Source: Nitrospirota bacterium (GTDB taxonomy: Bacteria > Nitrospirota > RBG-16-64-22 > JACRHK01). From it: 19,125 bases of DNA. The position numbers and the translations under genes were made by a program. Shown piece by piece: positions 1 to 6,490 of this stretch. How positions within the stretch are numbered: the stretch's first letter is position 1; every line of letters begins with the position of its first letter. Below the pieces are notes generated by a model. That model searched no databases. It worked only from the letters and a program-made list of their open reading frames with translations, and was not told the origin of the DNA. The stretch is from the NCBI GenBank assembly GCA_016217625.1, contig JACRHK010000081.1, forward strand, positions 1-19,125. The letters run 5' to 3'.

Positions 1-2
1 AG

Positions 3-227
3 ATCGCCTCGGAAGAAGAGATCCAACGGGCCATCTCCATCCCGCCTCAAACGACCCGCGCGAAGATCCGGGGCGATTTTATCCGCCACGCGAACCGGAA
101 GAACAAATCGTACAGCGTGGACTGGTCCTACGTCCGTCTCCGGGGGTATGAAGACCGGACGATTTTCTGCCTGGACCCCTTCACCTCCGAAGACAGCCGG
201 GTCGAGAAGCTTATTGCCTCGTTCTGA
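3..227 (+). CDS. pafA: Pup--protein ligase PafA, C-terminal part (5' end outside window)
   Basis: Reading frame 3 is open from the window edge to TGA at 225-227 and gives 74 residues. It contains PPQTTRAKIRGDFI, then YSVDWSYVRL, FCLDPF and a terminal LIASF. These match the end of mycobacterial PafA as I recall it (PPQTTRARLRGEFI, FTVDWVHLKL, CKDPF, LIASM) almost position for position. PafA ligates the small protein Pup to lysines of target proteins and so marks them for the bacterial proteasome in the cytoplasm. The sister enzyme Dop shares the fold, but the C-terminal wording fits PafA better. The frame lies outside the usual ATG-start listing because its start is upstream of the window. It is followed after 47 bases by a protease gene. 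Sure of the family, slightly less of PafA versus Dop. Confidence 0.87.
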   Translation: MASEEEIQRAISIPPQTTRAKIRGDFIRHANRKNKSYSVDWSYVRLRGYEDRTIFCLDPFTSEDSRVEKLIASF

Positions 228-274
228 CGCCCGTCTTCGTCCCGTCGATTCGATCACCCATGAAAGGAGCGACC

Positions 275-1375
275 ATGTTCCTGCGTCCAGTGCTCTCGCT
301 TCGAGCCCTCGCCATCGTGATAACCCCCCTGGCCCTCGCAGCGTTATTGGCGGAGGTGGCGCCCCGAACGGCGGAAGGACTGTCCCCCGACGAGGAGGTG
401 AACATTCGCGTCTACCGGGAGGTCAGCCCCGCGGTCGTCAACATCACCTCGACCAAGCTCATCCGGGACTTCTTCGACGTCTACCCGCAGAAGGGGGCCG
501 GGACCGGCTTCATCCTGGACGCGCAGGGGCATGTTCTTACCAACCATCATGTTGTCGCGGGGGCGCACGAGCTCGAGGTCACGATGGCCGACGGAAGCCG
601 CCACAAGGGGAAGCTCGTCGGCGCCGACCCGGAGAACGATCTGTCCATCATCAAGATTGCCCCTCCACGGGAGAAACCGCTGGCCACGGTGCGCCTGGGA
701 GATTCCAAGACCTTGCAGGTCGGTCAGCGGGTTCTGGCCATCGGGAACCCCTTCGGCCTCCAGCATACGCTCACGACCGGCGTGATCAGCGCGGTGGGCC
801 GGCCTCTCACCGATCGGGGCGGACGGCTCATCGAGAACGTCATCCAGACCGACGCCTCGATCAACCCAGGCAACTCGGGGGGACCGCTCCTGAACACGCG
901 GGGGGAAGTGATCGGGATCAACACGGCGATCTTTACCCCTTCGGGGGGAAGCGTCGGGATTGGCTTCGCCATCCCCGTGGAGACCGCCAAGCAGGTCATC
1001 CCCGAACTCATCGCCCACGGCAAGCCGATTCGCCCCTGGCTTGGCATCGTCTCCATCCCCCTGTCTCCGCGCCTGGCCTCGGCGCTGGACCTGCCCGTGA
1101 AGGAAGGGCTCCTTATCTCCGAGGTCGTCCGGGGCGGGCCGGCGGAGCGGTCGGGGATCCGGGGCGGCACCCGCGCCACCCGCCTGGGGGAGCTGCAAGT
1201 CTATCTGGGGGGCGATATCCTGGTGAAGATGGAGGGGAAGCCCATCCGGACCCATCAGGAGCTGATGAACATCCTCAAGACGCGGAAGGTGGGGGAGCGG
1301 ATCAAAATCTCCGGCTATCGGGGTCCGCGGGAGATGACGTGGGAGGTGGTTCTCCAGCGTCCGCCGGCGACGTAA
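275..1375 (+). CDS. HtrA/DegP-like (S1C) serine protease with one PDZ domain
   Basis: Predicted 366 residues. An ATG at 260 is in frame, but AAAGGAG sits directly before the ATG at 275, so 275 is the likely start. Residues about 8-28 form a hydrophobic N-terminal segment, either an uncleaved anchor or a signal peptide, so the enzyme probably acts in the periplasm. The trypsin-like domain follows with the triad His92 (TNHHVV), Asp122 (NDLSIIKI) and Ser201 (NPGNSGGPL). A single PDZ domain occupies roughly residues 255-360, with the [21 protein letters not shown] region. Family members degrade or refold damaged envelope proteins. Length and layout are normal for single-PDZ HtrA. It lies just behind pafA on the same strand, so two protein-quality genes are adjacent. 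Its stop codon abuts the msrB remnant on the other strand. Confidence 0.95.
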   Translation: MFLRPVLSLRALAIVITPLALAALLAEVAPRTAEGLSPDEEVNIRVYREVSPAVVNITSTKLIRDFFDVYPQKGAGTGFILDAQGHVLTNHHVVAGAHELEVTMADGSRHKGKLVGADPENDLSIIKIAPPREKPLATVRLGDSKTLQVGQRVLAIGNPFGLQHTLTTGVISAVGRPLTDRGGRLIENVIQTDASINPGNSGGPLLNTRGEVIGINTAIFTPSGGSVGIGFAIPVETAKQVIPELIAHGKPIRPWLGIVSIPLSPRLASALDLPVKEGLLISEVVRGGPAERSGIRGGTRATRLGELQVYLGGDILVKMEGKPIRTHQELMNILKTRKVGERIKISGYRGPREMTWEVVLQRPPAT

Positions 1376-1518
1376 ATCCCCGCCTCCTTGCAGGCCCAGC
1401 ACTTCCCTGAGAACGGTCGCTCGGTCCCCTTTCTCCGGCAGACCTCGAACTGCTCCGGGGTCAGCCGTTCCTTCCACTCCGCCTCTGTCTTGGAAAGGTC
1501 GTCGTTTCTCCCAGGCAT
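1315..1518 (-). pseudogene. Remnant of methionine-R-sulfoxide reductase MsrB (N-terminal piece only)
   Basis: From the ATG at 1518 the frame reads [20 protein letters not shown] followed by [20 protein letters not shown]. This is the well-known start of the SelR/MsrB domain (SEAEWRERLTPEQYxVxRxKGTERPFTGxYWxxKxxGIY). Similarity stops at GIY, near base 1372, precisely where the convergent htrA ends. The rest of the frame, to 1315, is only antisense of htrA. The catalytic half of MsrB, including the reducing Cys and His motif, is absent, so the product cannot be an active reductase. A weak GGAGAAG lies before the ATG. An in-frame ATG at 1542 is an alternative start. The gene is co-directional with the GST gene 46 bases upstream and was probably its operon partner before deletion. 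Confidence 0.7.
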
Positions 1519-1564
1519 TGTTTCTCTTCTCCGTCTCGTCATCCACCCAACCTGTCAAAGGTCT

Positions 1565-2218
1565 TTACCCCAGGCTCTTCATCCTCCCATGCCAATGGAT
1601 GAGCTGTGGGAACCTGGACGGAATCGCATGGTGGCCGCTAAAGAGGTAGTTCCCCAAGATGCCGAAGAGGTCGAAATCCACGAAGCGGAAGCGGGCATCC
1701 ACCAGGAATGGCTTCAGAGCGAGCATCTGGTCCAGCGGTTCAAGCAGATCTTCCAGTTGGCGCTGGAGATCTTCCTTTTGCGCGCGCCATTGCGCCACAC
1801 AACCCGGACCGAACCTTCGCTCCTTGTGGCGAAGCCACATCGTTCGTTCATATAAATCTGGCAACCAGGATTCGTTGTGGATATCGTTTAACTTGAACCC
1901 GACCGCCTCAATCTCGCTCTCGATGTACCGCGCCAGGATCGCCTGGATCCCTTCCAACTCGGGCGGAAAGAGTCCCAATTTGAATTTCTCGTCCAGATAC
2001 CGGGCAACCTCCTGGCCCAGCTCGGTCCTGTCCCAGACAGCCGTTCCGTCATCGTCCAGCAGGGGGACCCGGTAGTACGCTCCCTGGCTCTTCTCCACGA
2101 TGACCCGTCGGTCGGTGAACGGCAGGTTGACGACCTGATAGGCAGCCTTGGCAAATTTCAGGATCGCCTCGATCGTGATACAGAAGGGAGAGAAGGGGAG
2201 CTGGTAAAGCGTCATCAT
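1565..2218 (-). CDS. Glutathione S-transferase-like protein
   Basis: Predicted 217 residues. The N-terminus is a thioredoxin-like fold: LYQLPFSPFCITIEAIL, then VNLPFTDRRVIVEKS, and the cis-proline region YRVPLLDDDGTAVWDRTELGQEVARYL, which is the glutathione-binding pattern (VP...D...S/T-E). The remainder (about residues 90-217) is the helical C-terminal domain. The active-site position carries Ser/Cys (SPFC), which suggests a Cys- or Ser-type GST, but the exact substrate is unknown. AAGGAGGA lies six bases before the first of two adjacent ATGs. It has its own extended -10 promoter at 2241-2249. It sits between two gene remnants and near an HxlR regulator and DoxX, a setting that fits thiol/electrophile stress. 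Confidence 0.85.
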   Translation of the reverse strand: MMTLYQLPFSPFCITIEAILKFAKAAYQVVNLPFTDRRVIVEKSQGAYYRVPLLDDDGTAVWDRTELGQEVARYLDEKFKLGLFPPELEGIQAILARYIESEIEAVGFKLNDIHNESWLPDLYERTMWLRHKERRFGPGCVAQWRAQKEDLQRQLEDLLEPLDQMLALKPFLVDARFRFVDFDLFGILGNYLFSGHHAIPSRFPQLIHWHGRMKSLG

Positions 2219-2240
2219 GCGATTCCTCCTTGTTCTGCGA

Positions 2241-2249
2241 ATTATAACA
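2241..2249 (-). promoter_or_regulatory. Extended -10 promoter of the GST-like gene
   Basis: On the minus strand the sequence TGTTATAAT is a perfect extended -10 element (TG-N-TATAAT). No good -35 hexamer is seen at the usual distance, which extended -10 promoters tolerate. The predicted transcription start near 2234 leaves a leader of about 16 bases containing the AAGGAGGA ribosome site. This would let the GST gene be transcribed separately from hxlR upstream. Confidence 0.5.
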
Positions 2250-2326
2250 GACCCTGCCAGCCCGGCGCTGTGCCGGAGGCAAATACATGGCCTCTGTGCG
2301 GATTATCTGGTAAACATCTGAACGAC

Positions 2327-2475
2327 TAAGGGGCATACTGGGCAATTCCATTGCCGAAGGACCAGTTCTCACGGGCCACCTCGATCAGGTTGACCAGCAC
2401 ATCCTGTGGCCGCACACCGGGATTTTGTGAAAGCAGATCGACAATCCGTGCATAAAGAACCCGGGGCCAACCGGC
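2327..2475 (-). pseudogene. Remnant of a tautomerase-family protein (C-terminal piece only)
   Basis: This stretch has no start codon of its own and so escapes ordinary ORF calling. Reading the minus strand from 2475 to the TAG at 2327-2329 gives about 48 residues containing LYARIVDLLSQNPGVRPQDV and then ENWSFGNGIAQYA. The ending is the hallmark C-terminus of tautomerase proteins of the RxDWSFGNGxAQY type. A full gene would encode about 125-130 residues. Only the last third remains, and the catalytic N-terminal proline is lost. The fragment begins directly after the TAA of hxlR and in the same frame, as if a deletion joined the hxlR end to the inside of the tautomerase gene. Confidence 0.72.
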
Positions 2476-2871
2476 TTATTTCCCTTGTCCCCGGGCAGCG
2501 TCAACGGCGGGGGGATTCCCTTTTTGAGCCCGGGTATTTTCACTCAAATGCTTGCGACCCCATTCATGCATCGCATCCAGAATGGGCTTGAGGCTTTTCC
2601 CAAAAGGGGTGAGGGAGTATTCCACCTTCGGAGGGATTTGCGGATAGACTTCCCTGTGAAGGACCACGTCTCTTTCCATCCCCCGGAGCTGCTGGGTGAG
2701 CATCTTCTGGGTAATCCCGTTCAGTTCCCGTTGTAATTCGCCAAAGCGACGAGTTCCTTTCAATAGTTCCCGGAGGATGAGGACCTTCCAGCGCCCTCCG
2801 ATCACCTTCAGGGTATTTTCTACGGGACAGCTTACCTTCTGACCTTTCGACTGAGGATCTTTTAGTTTCAT
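2476..2871 (-). CDS. HxlR-family winged-helix transcriptional regulator
   Basis: Predicted 131 residues from the ATG at 2871. The domain runs over about residues 10-115, with SCPVENTLKVIGGRWKVLIL, the recognition region GITQKMLTQQLRGMERDVVL and the wing PPKVEYSLTPFGKSL, all typical of HxlR. The N-terminal Cys in SCPV is the conserved redox cysteine position used by YodB/HypR-type sensors. An in-frame ATG at 2922 would add 17 residues, but it would run through the palindrome and promoter region at 2892-2905, so 2871 is preferred; neither start has a good ribosome site. It is divergent from doxX. In Bacillus the HxlR-type regulators YodB and CatR control a DoxX-type gene (catD), so control of the neighbouring doxX is likely here. 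The C-terminal tail is slightly long. Confidence 0.9.
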   Translation of the reverse strand: MKLKDPQSKGQKVSCPVENTLKVIGGRWKVLILRELLKGTRRFGELQRELNGITQKMLTQQLRGMERDVVLHREVYPQIPPKVEYSLTPFGKSLKPILDAMHEWGRKHLSENTRAQKGNPPAVDAARGQGK

Positions 2872-2891
2872 TTTGGATAGTATATGACTAG

Positions 2892-2905
2892 AAAGTGCAT
2901 ACTTT
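2892..2905. promoter_or_regulatory. Candidate HxlR operator (inverted repeat) between hxlR and doxX
   Basis: AAAGTGCATACTTT is an inverted repeat with perfect 5-base arms (AAAGT/ACTTT) around GCAT. It lies in the only AT-rich stretch between the two divergent genes. On the plus strand its end overlaps a TTTACA -35-like hexamer (2903-2908). On the minus strand TATACT near 2880 could be the -10 of hxlR. Binding by the adjacent HxlR protein is inference from position and symmetry. Confidence 0.45.
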
Positions 2906-2971
2906 ACAAAACAACTGAACAACTGTTATGTATGTACCATATCAAAAACAAATAAGCAAGGAGGAAGCAAA

Positions 2972-3421
2972 ATGAAAATCCTGTTTAAGACAGACGATGC
3001 GTGGTCGGGCCTGATCCTCCGGGTGATGGTGGGGGTGGTGATGTTTCCCCACGGGGCTCAGAAGTTGCTGGGCTGGTTTGGTGGATTCGGATTTTCTGGC
3101 ACAATGGGGTTCTTTACGGAAAAGTTGGGCCTTCCGGCATTAGTGGCCTTTCTGGTGATCATCGGGGAATCCCTCGGCAGTATGGCGTTAATTGCCGGTT
3201 TTCTAACCCGGTTTGTGGCGCTCAGCTTCATGATCATCATGATCGGAGCCATCGGGTTGGTCCACTGGCCGTATGGCTTTTTCATGAACTGGTTCGGCCA
3301 GCAGGCGGGTGAAGGGTTTGAATATCACCTGCTGGTCATCGCTATCGCCGCGGCATTAATGATTGCCGGGTCCGGAAAGTGGTCGGTGGACCGACTCATT
3401 ACCGTGAAGTGGAAAGATTGA
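2972..3421 (+). CDS. DoxX-family membrane protein
   Basis: Predicted 149 residues with four hydrophobic helices at about 13-30, 58-78, 83-102 and 121-140. The DoxX signature appears at the start: [30 protein letters not shown], with helix two reading [23 protein letters not shown] strong AAGGAGG lies before the ATG. DoxX proteins are inner-membrane proteins linked to thiol, quinone and oxidative stress, and some associate with oxidoreductases; the exact reaction is unsettled. The gene is divergent from hxlR and is followed 44 bases later by a CDGSH iron-sulfur protein with an equally strong ribosome site, so the two are probably co-transcribed. Complete, of normal length. Confidence 0.92.
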   Translation: MKILFKTDDAWSGLILRVMVGVVMFPHGAQKLLGWFGGFGFSGTMGFFTEKLGLPALVAFLVIIGESLGSMALIAGFLTRFVALSFMIIMIGAIGLVHWPYGFFMNWFGQQAGEGFEYHLLVIAIAAALMIAGSGKWSVDRLITVKWKD

Positions 3422-3465
3422 GGGTAATTTAGAGGTTTACACACACAAAAGACAAGGAGGGAGCG

Positions 3466-3705
3466 ATGGAAGAACCCATAATTGCGCAGCACGGTCCGTT
3501 TGTTATGGAAATAGAACCGGGAACATACTGGTGGTGCCGGTGCGGGCGGTCCAAAAGTCAGCCATTTTGTGATGGCTCCCACAAGGGGACCGGGTTTACA
3601 CCTATCGAGGTGAAGATTACCGAACAGAAATCTGTCGCTTGGTGCGGGTGCAAACAATCAGGTAGTAAGCCATTTTGCGATGGAACCCATAAGAACCTGC
3701 ACTGA
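3466..3705 (+). CDS. CDGSH-type iron-sulfur protein with two motifs
   Basis: Predicted 79 residues holding two complete iron-sulfur CDGSH motifs, C-X-C-X8-C-D-G-(S/T)-H. The ligands are Cys24, Cys26, Cys35, His39 and Cys60, Cys62, Cys71, His75. Each motif should bind one redox-active 2Fe-2S cluster through three cysteines and one histidine. There is no signal or membrane segment, so it is cytoplasmic. AAGGAGG precedes the ATG. It follows doxX closely and probably shares its transcript. Double-CDGSH small proteins are common in bacteria and are thought to take part in electron transfer or iron/redox balance; the partner here is unknown. Confidence 0.93.
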   Translation: MEEPIIAQHGPFVMEIEPGTYWWCRCGRSKSQPFCDGSHKGTGFTPIEVKITEQKSVAWCGCKQSGSKPFCDGTHKNLH

Positions 3706-3741
3706 ACGACTACCGGCTACAAGCCAGAAGGTTCGATGATC

Positions 3742-3985
3742 GTCCCGCGCAGCGGGACTCGTATGCCCCCCTCTCCCCCGCGCCCCGGCGTGGGGGAGAG
3801 GGCGTGGGTGAGCAAGGGGGCATCGCGCCGTCACTCGTCACCCCTCACCCCTGCCTACCGGCAGGCAGGCCAACCCTCTCCCCGCTTCACGGGGCGAGGG
3901 GAAATATCGTCGCTCGTCTCCTTCGAAGACTTCGCAACCCGTGCTTCGCCTGAAGGTGAGGGTTTTAACCGTCCCCGATGGGGAC
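3742..3985. repeat. Cluster of GC-rich inverted repeats in a gene-free gap
   Basis: The 450 bases between the CDGSH gene and the TetR gene contain no convincing gene. They hold several separate inverted repeats. These are GTCCCGC/GCGGGAC at 3742-3758, an 11-base arm pair CCCTCTCCCCC/GGGGGAGAGGG at 3769-3802, CCTGCC-TACC-GGCAGG at 3850-3865, a CCCCG/CGGGG hairpin near 3880-3895, and GTCCCC-GAT-GGGGAC at 3971-3985. Segments of this kind are often dispersed, multi-copy intergenic palindromes; this copy number cannot be seen here. Bases 3986-4100 show nothing clear before the tetR promoter. Confidence 0.6.
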
Positions 3986-4104
3986 AATAAAGTGGTTCAG
4001 CCCGATGGGATTTACCGCGCCCTTTAGGCCATTGGCAAGACGACAGCCTCCCGGCTCAAGGGGAAAAGGGATACGGTTGACAAACCCACCTGTGAATTTT
4101 TTTC

Positions 4105-4134
4105 TTGACGGGGGGATTCTCTTGCGGATAATAT
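4105..4134 (+). promoter_or_regulatory. Sigma70-type promoter of the tetR-like gene
   Basis: TTGACG (4105-4110) and TAATAT (4129-4134) are separated by 18 bases, a good housekeeping-type promoter. The predicted transcription start near 4141 lies inside the palindrome at 4136-4153, and only about 16 bases upstream of the start codon. A repressor bound to the palindrome would directly block RNA polymerase. The leader is too short for a normal ribosome site, and none is seen. Confidence 0.65.
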
Positions 4135-4135
4135 T

Positions 4136-4153
4136 ATACCAACCGGTTGGTAT
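4136..4153. promoter_or_regulatory. Perfect 18-bp palindromic operator of the TetR-type regulator
   Basis: ATACCAACCGGTTGGTAT is perfectly self-complementary over 18 bases and ends three bases before the start codon at 4157. Its place between the -10 box and the gene is typical of an autoregulated TetR repressor. Binding by the protein encoded just downstream is inferred from position and perfect symmetry. Confidence 0.75.
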
Positions 4154-4156
4154 GCC

Positions 4157-4762
4157 ATGAAAAAGGCGCTAGAGCACTCCCCGACGAAAGAGAGACTCAT
4201 CGAGGCGGCCGAGCGGCTGATGCTGGCCAAGGGGTACGAGGCGACCTCCGTCGAGAAGATCTGCCGGCAAGCCGACCTCACGAAGGGGAGCTTCTTTCAT
4301 TATTTCGGGAGCAAGGAGGACCTGGCAAGGGTCGTGTTGGATCGCTTTGTCTCCACCAGGTTCCAGGCCTTCCAGCAGGCCCCTTTCCTCAAGAAGCGCG
4401 ACCCCCTGCAAAGGGTCTATGGCTACGTGGATTTTGCGATTGAGCTGTCCAGGAACCCTCAGGCGATCAATGGGTGCCTGCTGGGAAACTTCGCTCAGGA
4501 GCTGTCACACACCCGTCCGAAGATTCGTTCCCGATGCGCGCACCATTTCGTCCAGTGGGCGGATGCGCTCAGGCAAGACCTGGAGCGCGCCAAAGCAAAG
4601 CACCGGCCGAAGACCGCGATCGATGCCCACAGTCTGGCAGAACATTTTATTGCCGTGATGGAAGGCTCGCTCATCCTGGCTAAAGCGAATCAGGACATGA
4701 AGGTAGTCGAGAAAAACCTGAGCCACTACAAGCGGTACCTCAAGAGTCTCTTTGAGGGATAG
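4157..4762 (+). CDS. TetR/AcrR-family transcriptional repressor
   Basis: Predicted 201 residues. The N-terminal helix-turn-helix domain covers about residues 9-56 (ERLIEAAERLMLAKGYEATS, KGSFFHYFGSKEDLARVVLD). The ligand domain contains NGCLLGNFAQELS near residues 104-116, a stretch typical of the AcuR/NemR-like branch, in which a cysteine sits close to the sensing pocket. Its leader is very short and has no visible Shine-Dalgarno. A two-codon frame ATG CCA TGA (4152-4160) overlaps the start and could matter for initiation. The gene heads the long plus-strand series of detoxification-type genes, so it may repress that series as well as itself. Electrophile sensing is inference. Confidence 0.93.
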   Translation: MKKALEHSPTKERLIEAAERLMLAKGYEATSVEKICRQADLTKGSFFHYFGSKEDLARVVLDRFVSTRFQAFQQAPFLKKRDPLQRVYGYVDFAIELSRNPQAINGCLLGNFAQELSHTRPKIRSRCAHHFVQWADALRQDLERAKAKHRPKTAIDAHSLAEHFIAVMEGSLILAKANQDMKVVEKNLSHYKRYLKSLFEG

Positions 4763-4867
4763 GGCCGAGGATATTTTTCCCCTTCCGGAAATAGGCGGGA
4801 AAAAAATGCCCGGTAGGCAACAGGAATGGCTTCACTTCATCCTGAGCGGGCGTGGCAAATCAAAATT

Positions 4868-5455
4868 ATGGAAAAGCAATTACAACGCTGCCCCTGGCAA
4901 ACATTCGACGACCCGCTCTACTTGAGATACCACGACACGGAGTGGGGCGTGCCGGTGCGCGAGGACCGGAGAATCTACGAGTTCCTCGTGCTGGAGACAT
5001 TCCAGGCCGGGCTCTCCTGGCGGACGGTGCTGTACAAGCGCGACAACTTCCGCAAGGCGTTCGCCAACTTTGACTATCGGAAGATCGCCCGCTTCGGCGC
5101 GCTCGACGTGGCGCGGCTGGTCAAGGACCCCGGCATCATCCGCAACCGGGCCAAAATAGATGCGGCAGTGAGCAACGCTAAGCGCTTCCTGGAGGTGCGC
5201 GCAGAGTTCGGCACCTTCGCCAGGTACATGTGGTCGTGGGTCGGCGGAAAGCCCATCGTCCACAGGCTGCGGACACTGAAGGATTACCCGCCATACACCG
5301 ACGAAGCAGTGGTTTGGGCCAAGGACCTGAAGAAACGGGGATTCCAATTCCTCGGCCCCACCGTCATCTATGCGCACATGCAGGCGGTGGGCATGGTGAA
5401 CGACCACACCACGGACTGCTTTCGGTACCGAGAAGTGAAGGACCTCATGAGATAA
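4868..5455 (+). CDS. tag: DNA-3-methyladenine glycosylase I
   Basis: Predicted 195 residues from the ATG at 4868. It reads RCPW, DDPLYLRYHDTEWGVPVRED, LETFQAGLSWRTVLYKRDNF and VNDHTTDCFRY, the full set of Tag signatures. The zinc site of the E. coli enzyme is kept: Cys8, His22, His180 and Cys184. Glu43 (LETFQAGLS) corresponds to the active-site glutamate. The enzyme removes 3-methyladenine from alkylated DNA as the first step of base excision repair. A frame extension to an ATG at 4826 would add 14 residues that have no counterpart in the family, although CAGGA lies before it, so that start is not excluded. The gene lies 105 bases after tetR and ends before a strong hairpin. Confidence 0.95.
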   Translation: MEKQLQRCPWQTFDDPLYLRYHDTEWGVPVREDRRIYEFLVLETFQAGLSWRTVLYKRDNFRKAFANFDYRKIARFGALDVARLVKDPGIIRNRAKIDAAVSNAKRFLEVRAEFGTFARYMWSWVGGKPIVHRLRTLKDYPPYTDEAVVWAKDLKKRGFQFLGPTVIYAHMQAVGMVNDHTTDCFRYREVKDLMR

Positions 5456-5485
5456 CGAGCATGATAAACAACCTCGATATCAAAA

Positions 5486-5539
5486 GCGGTCCGATGTTCT
5501 TCGGACCGCCCCGTATCCAAAGGCATCGGGGCGGTTTTT
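5486..5539 (+). terminator. Rho-independent terminator with an overlapping competing hairpin
   Basis: ACCGCCCCG (5505-5513) pairs with CGGGGCGGT (5527-5535), followed by a run of T, a good intrinsic terminator after tag. Directly before it, GCGGTCCGA (5486-5494) pairs perfectly with TCGGACCGC (5501-5509). The two stems share bases 5505-5509 and so cannot both form fully. This resembles a terminator/antiterminator arrangement, 41 bases before the next gene. Confidence 0.7.
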
Positions 5540-5580
5540 CTGTGAGCCATTCAAATGGAAACCAGTAGGAGGAGAACGCG

Positions 5581-6465
5581 ATGTATACCATTACGGGCGC
5601 CACAGGGAACACGGGGAAAAAGATCGCCGAAGCGTTGATCGCCAAGGGGCAGGGAGTCAGGGTCATCGGGCGAAGCGCCGAGCGGCTGAGACCGTTGGCG
5701 GACAAGGGCGCCGAGCCATTTATTGGCTCGCTGGAGGATGCCTCGGCGCTGACCCGGGCCTTCACGGGGATGAAAGCCGTCTATGTCATGATTCCCCCAA
5801 ACTATCAAGCTGAAAACTTTCGTGCATACCAAAACAAGGTCGGTGAAGCGCTCTCCACAGCGATCGCTGCGGCTCAGGTTCCCTACGTCGTCAACCTCAG
5901 CAGCCTCGGCGCCCACCTCCCGGAGAAGACAGGCCCCATCAAGGGGCTTTACGCTATGGAGCAGCGGCTCAATAAACTGGATCGCGCTCATGTGCTCCAT
6001 CTGCGACCCACCTACTTCATGGAGAACCTCTTCTGGAGCATTCACCTGATCAAGACGATGGGCATGAACGGAAGCCCGCTGAGGGGCGACCTCCCCATCC
6101 CGATGATTGCCACAAAGGATATCGCTGCGGAAGCGATAGAACGCCTGTTGCGGCTCGATTTCGCGGGCAAATCCACCAAGGAATTGTTGGGGCAGAGGGA
6201 CCTGACCATGCCAGAGACCACCCGTATCCTCGGCAAGGCCATCGGCAAGCCCGATCTTCCTTACGCGCAGTTCTCCTACGAGGACGCCGAAAAAGCCATG
6301 GTCGGGATGGGGTTGTCGATCGACATGGCGCGATCCTTCAATGAAATGTACCGCGCCTTCAATGAAGGGACCCTGAAGCCCACAGAAGCGCGCTCAGAGA
6401 GAAATACCACGCCAACCAGCATTGAAGAGTTTTCTCAAGTCTTCGCAGCCGCATACAAAAGTTAA
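5581..6465 (+). CDS. NmrA-like NAD(P)-binding protein
   Basis: Predicted 294 residues. The N-terminus YTITGATGNTGKKIAEALIA carries the nucleotide-binding G-x-x-G-x-x-G pattern of atypical short-chain dehydrogenases (residues 6-12). VRVIGRSAERLRPL follows as the second strand, whose arginine favours NADP. NLSSLG and RPTYFMENLF are typical of the NmrA/azoreductase-like branch, which lacks the classical Tyr-Lys catalytic pair. Members either sense the NAD(P) state or reduce quinones and similar substrates. TAGGAGGAG precedes the ATG. It starts a tightly spaced group with VOC and SRPBCC genes, and is separated from tag by the hairpin region at 5486-5539. The substrate is unknown. Confidence 0.9.
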   Translation: MYTITGATGNTGKKIAEALIAKGQGVRVIGRSAERLRPLADKGAEPFIGSLEDASALTRAFTGMKAVYVMIPPNYQAENFRAYQNKVGEALSTAIAAAQVPYVVNLSSLGAHLPEKTGPIKGLYAMEQRLNKLDRAHVLHLRPTYFMENLFWSIHLIKTMGMNGSPLRGDLPIPMIATKDIAAEAIERLLRLDFAGKSTKELLGQRDLTMPETTRILGKAIGKPDLPYAQFSYEDAEKAMVGMGLSIDMARSFNEMYRAFNEGTLKPTEARSERNTTPTSIEEFSQVFAAAYKS

Positions 6466-6490
6466 CCTCAAAGAGCGAAAGGAGGACGCC

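Noticed and set aside
148..1410. Long plus-strand frame of 420 codons over htrA
   Set aside because: It is in another frame of the htrA gene, rich in Pro/Arg/Gly as GC-driven shadows are, and has no family motif.
344..1558. Long minus-strand frame of 404 codons
   Set aside because: Antisense of htrA without motifs. Only its neighbouring frame at 1315-1518 holds real MsrB similarity.
3978..4160. Plus frame beginning MGTIKWFSPMG, resembling cold-shock proteins
   Set aside because: The likeness ends after eight residues; no RNA-binding motifs follow, and the frame runs through the tetR promoter.
4774..4806. TTTTTCCC/GGGAAAAA inverted repeat as a terminator of tetR
   Set aside because: The stem is mostly A/T with a 15-base loop; too weak to call, though it may lower read-through into tag.
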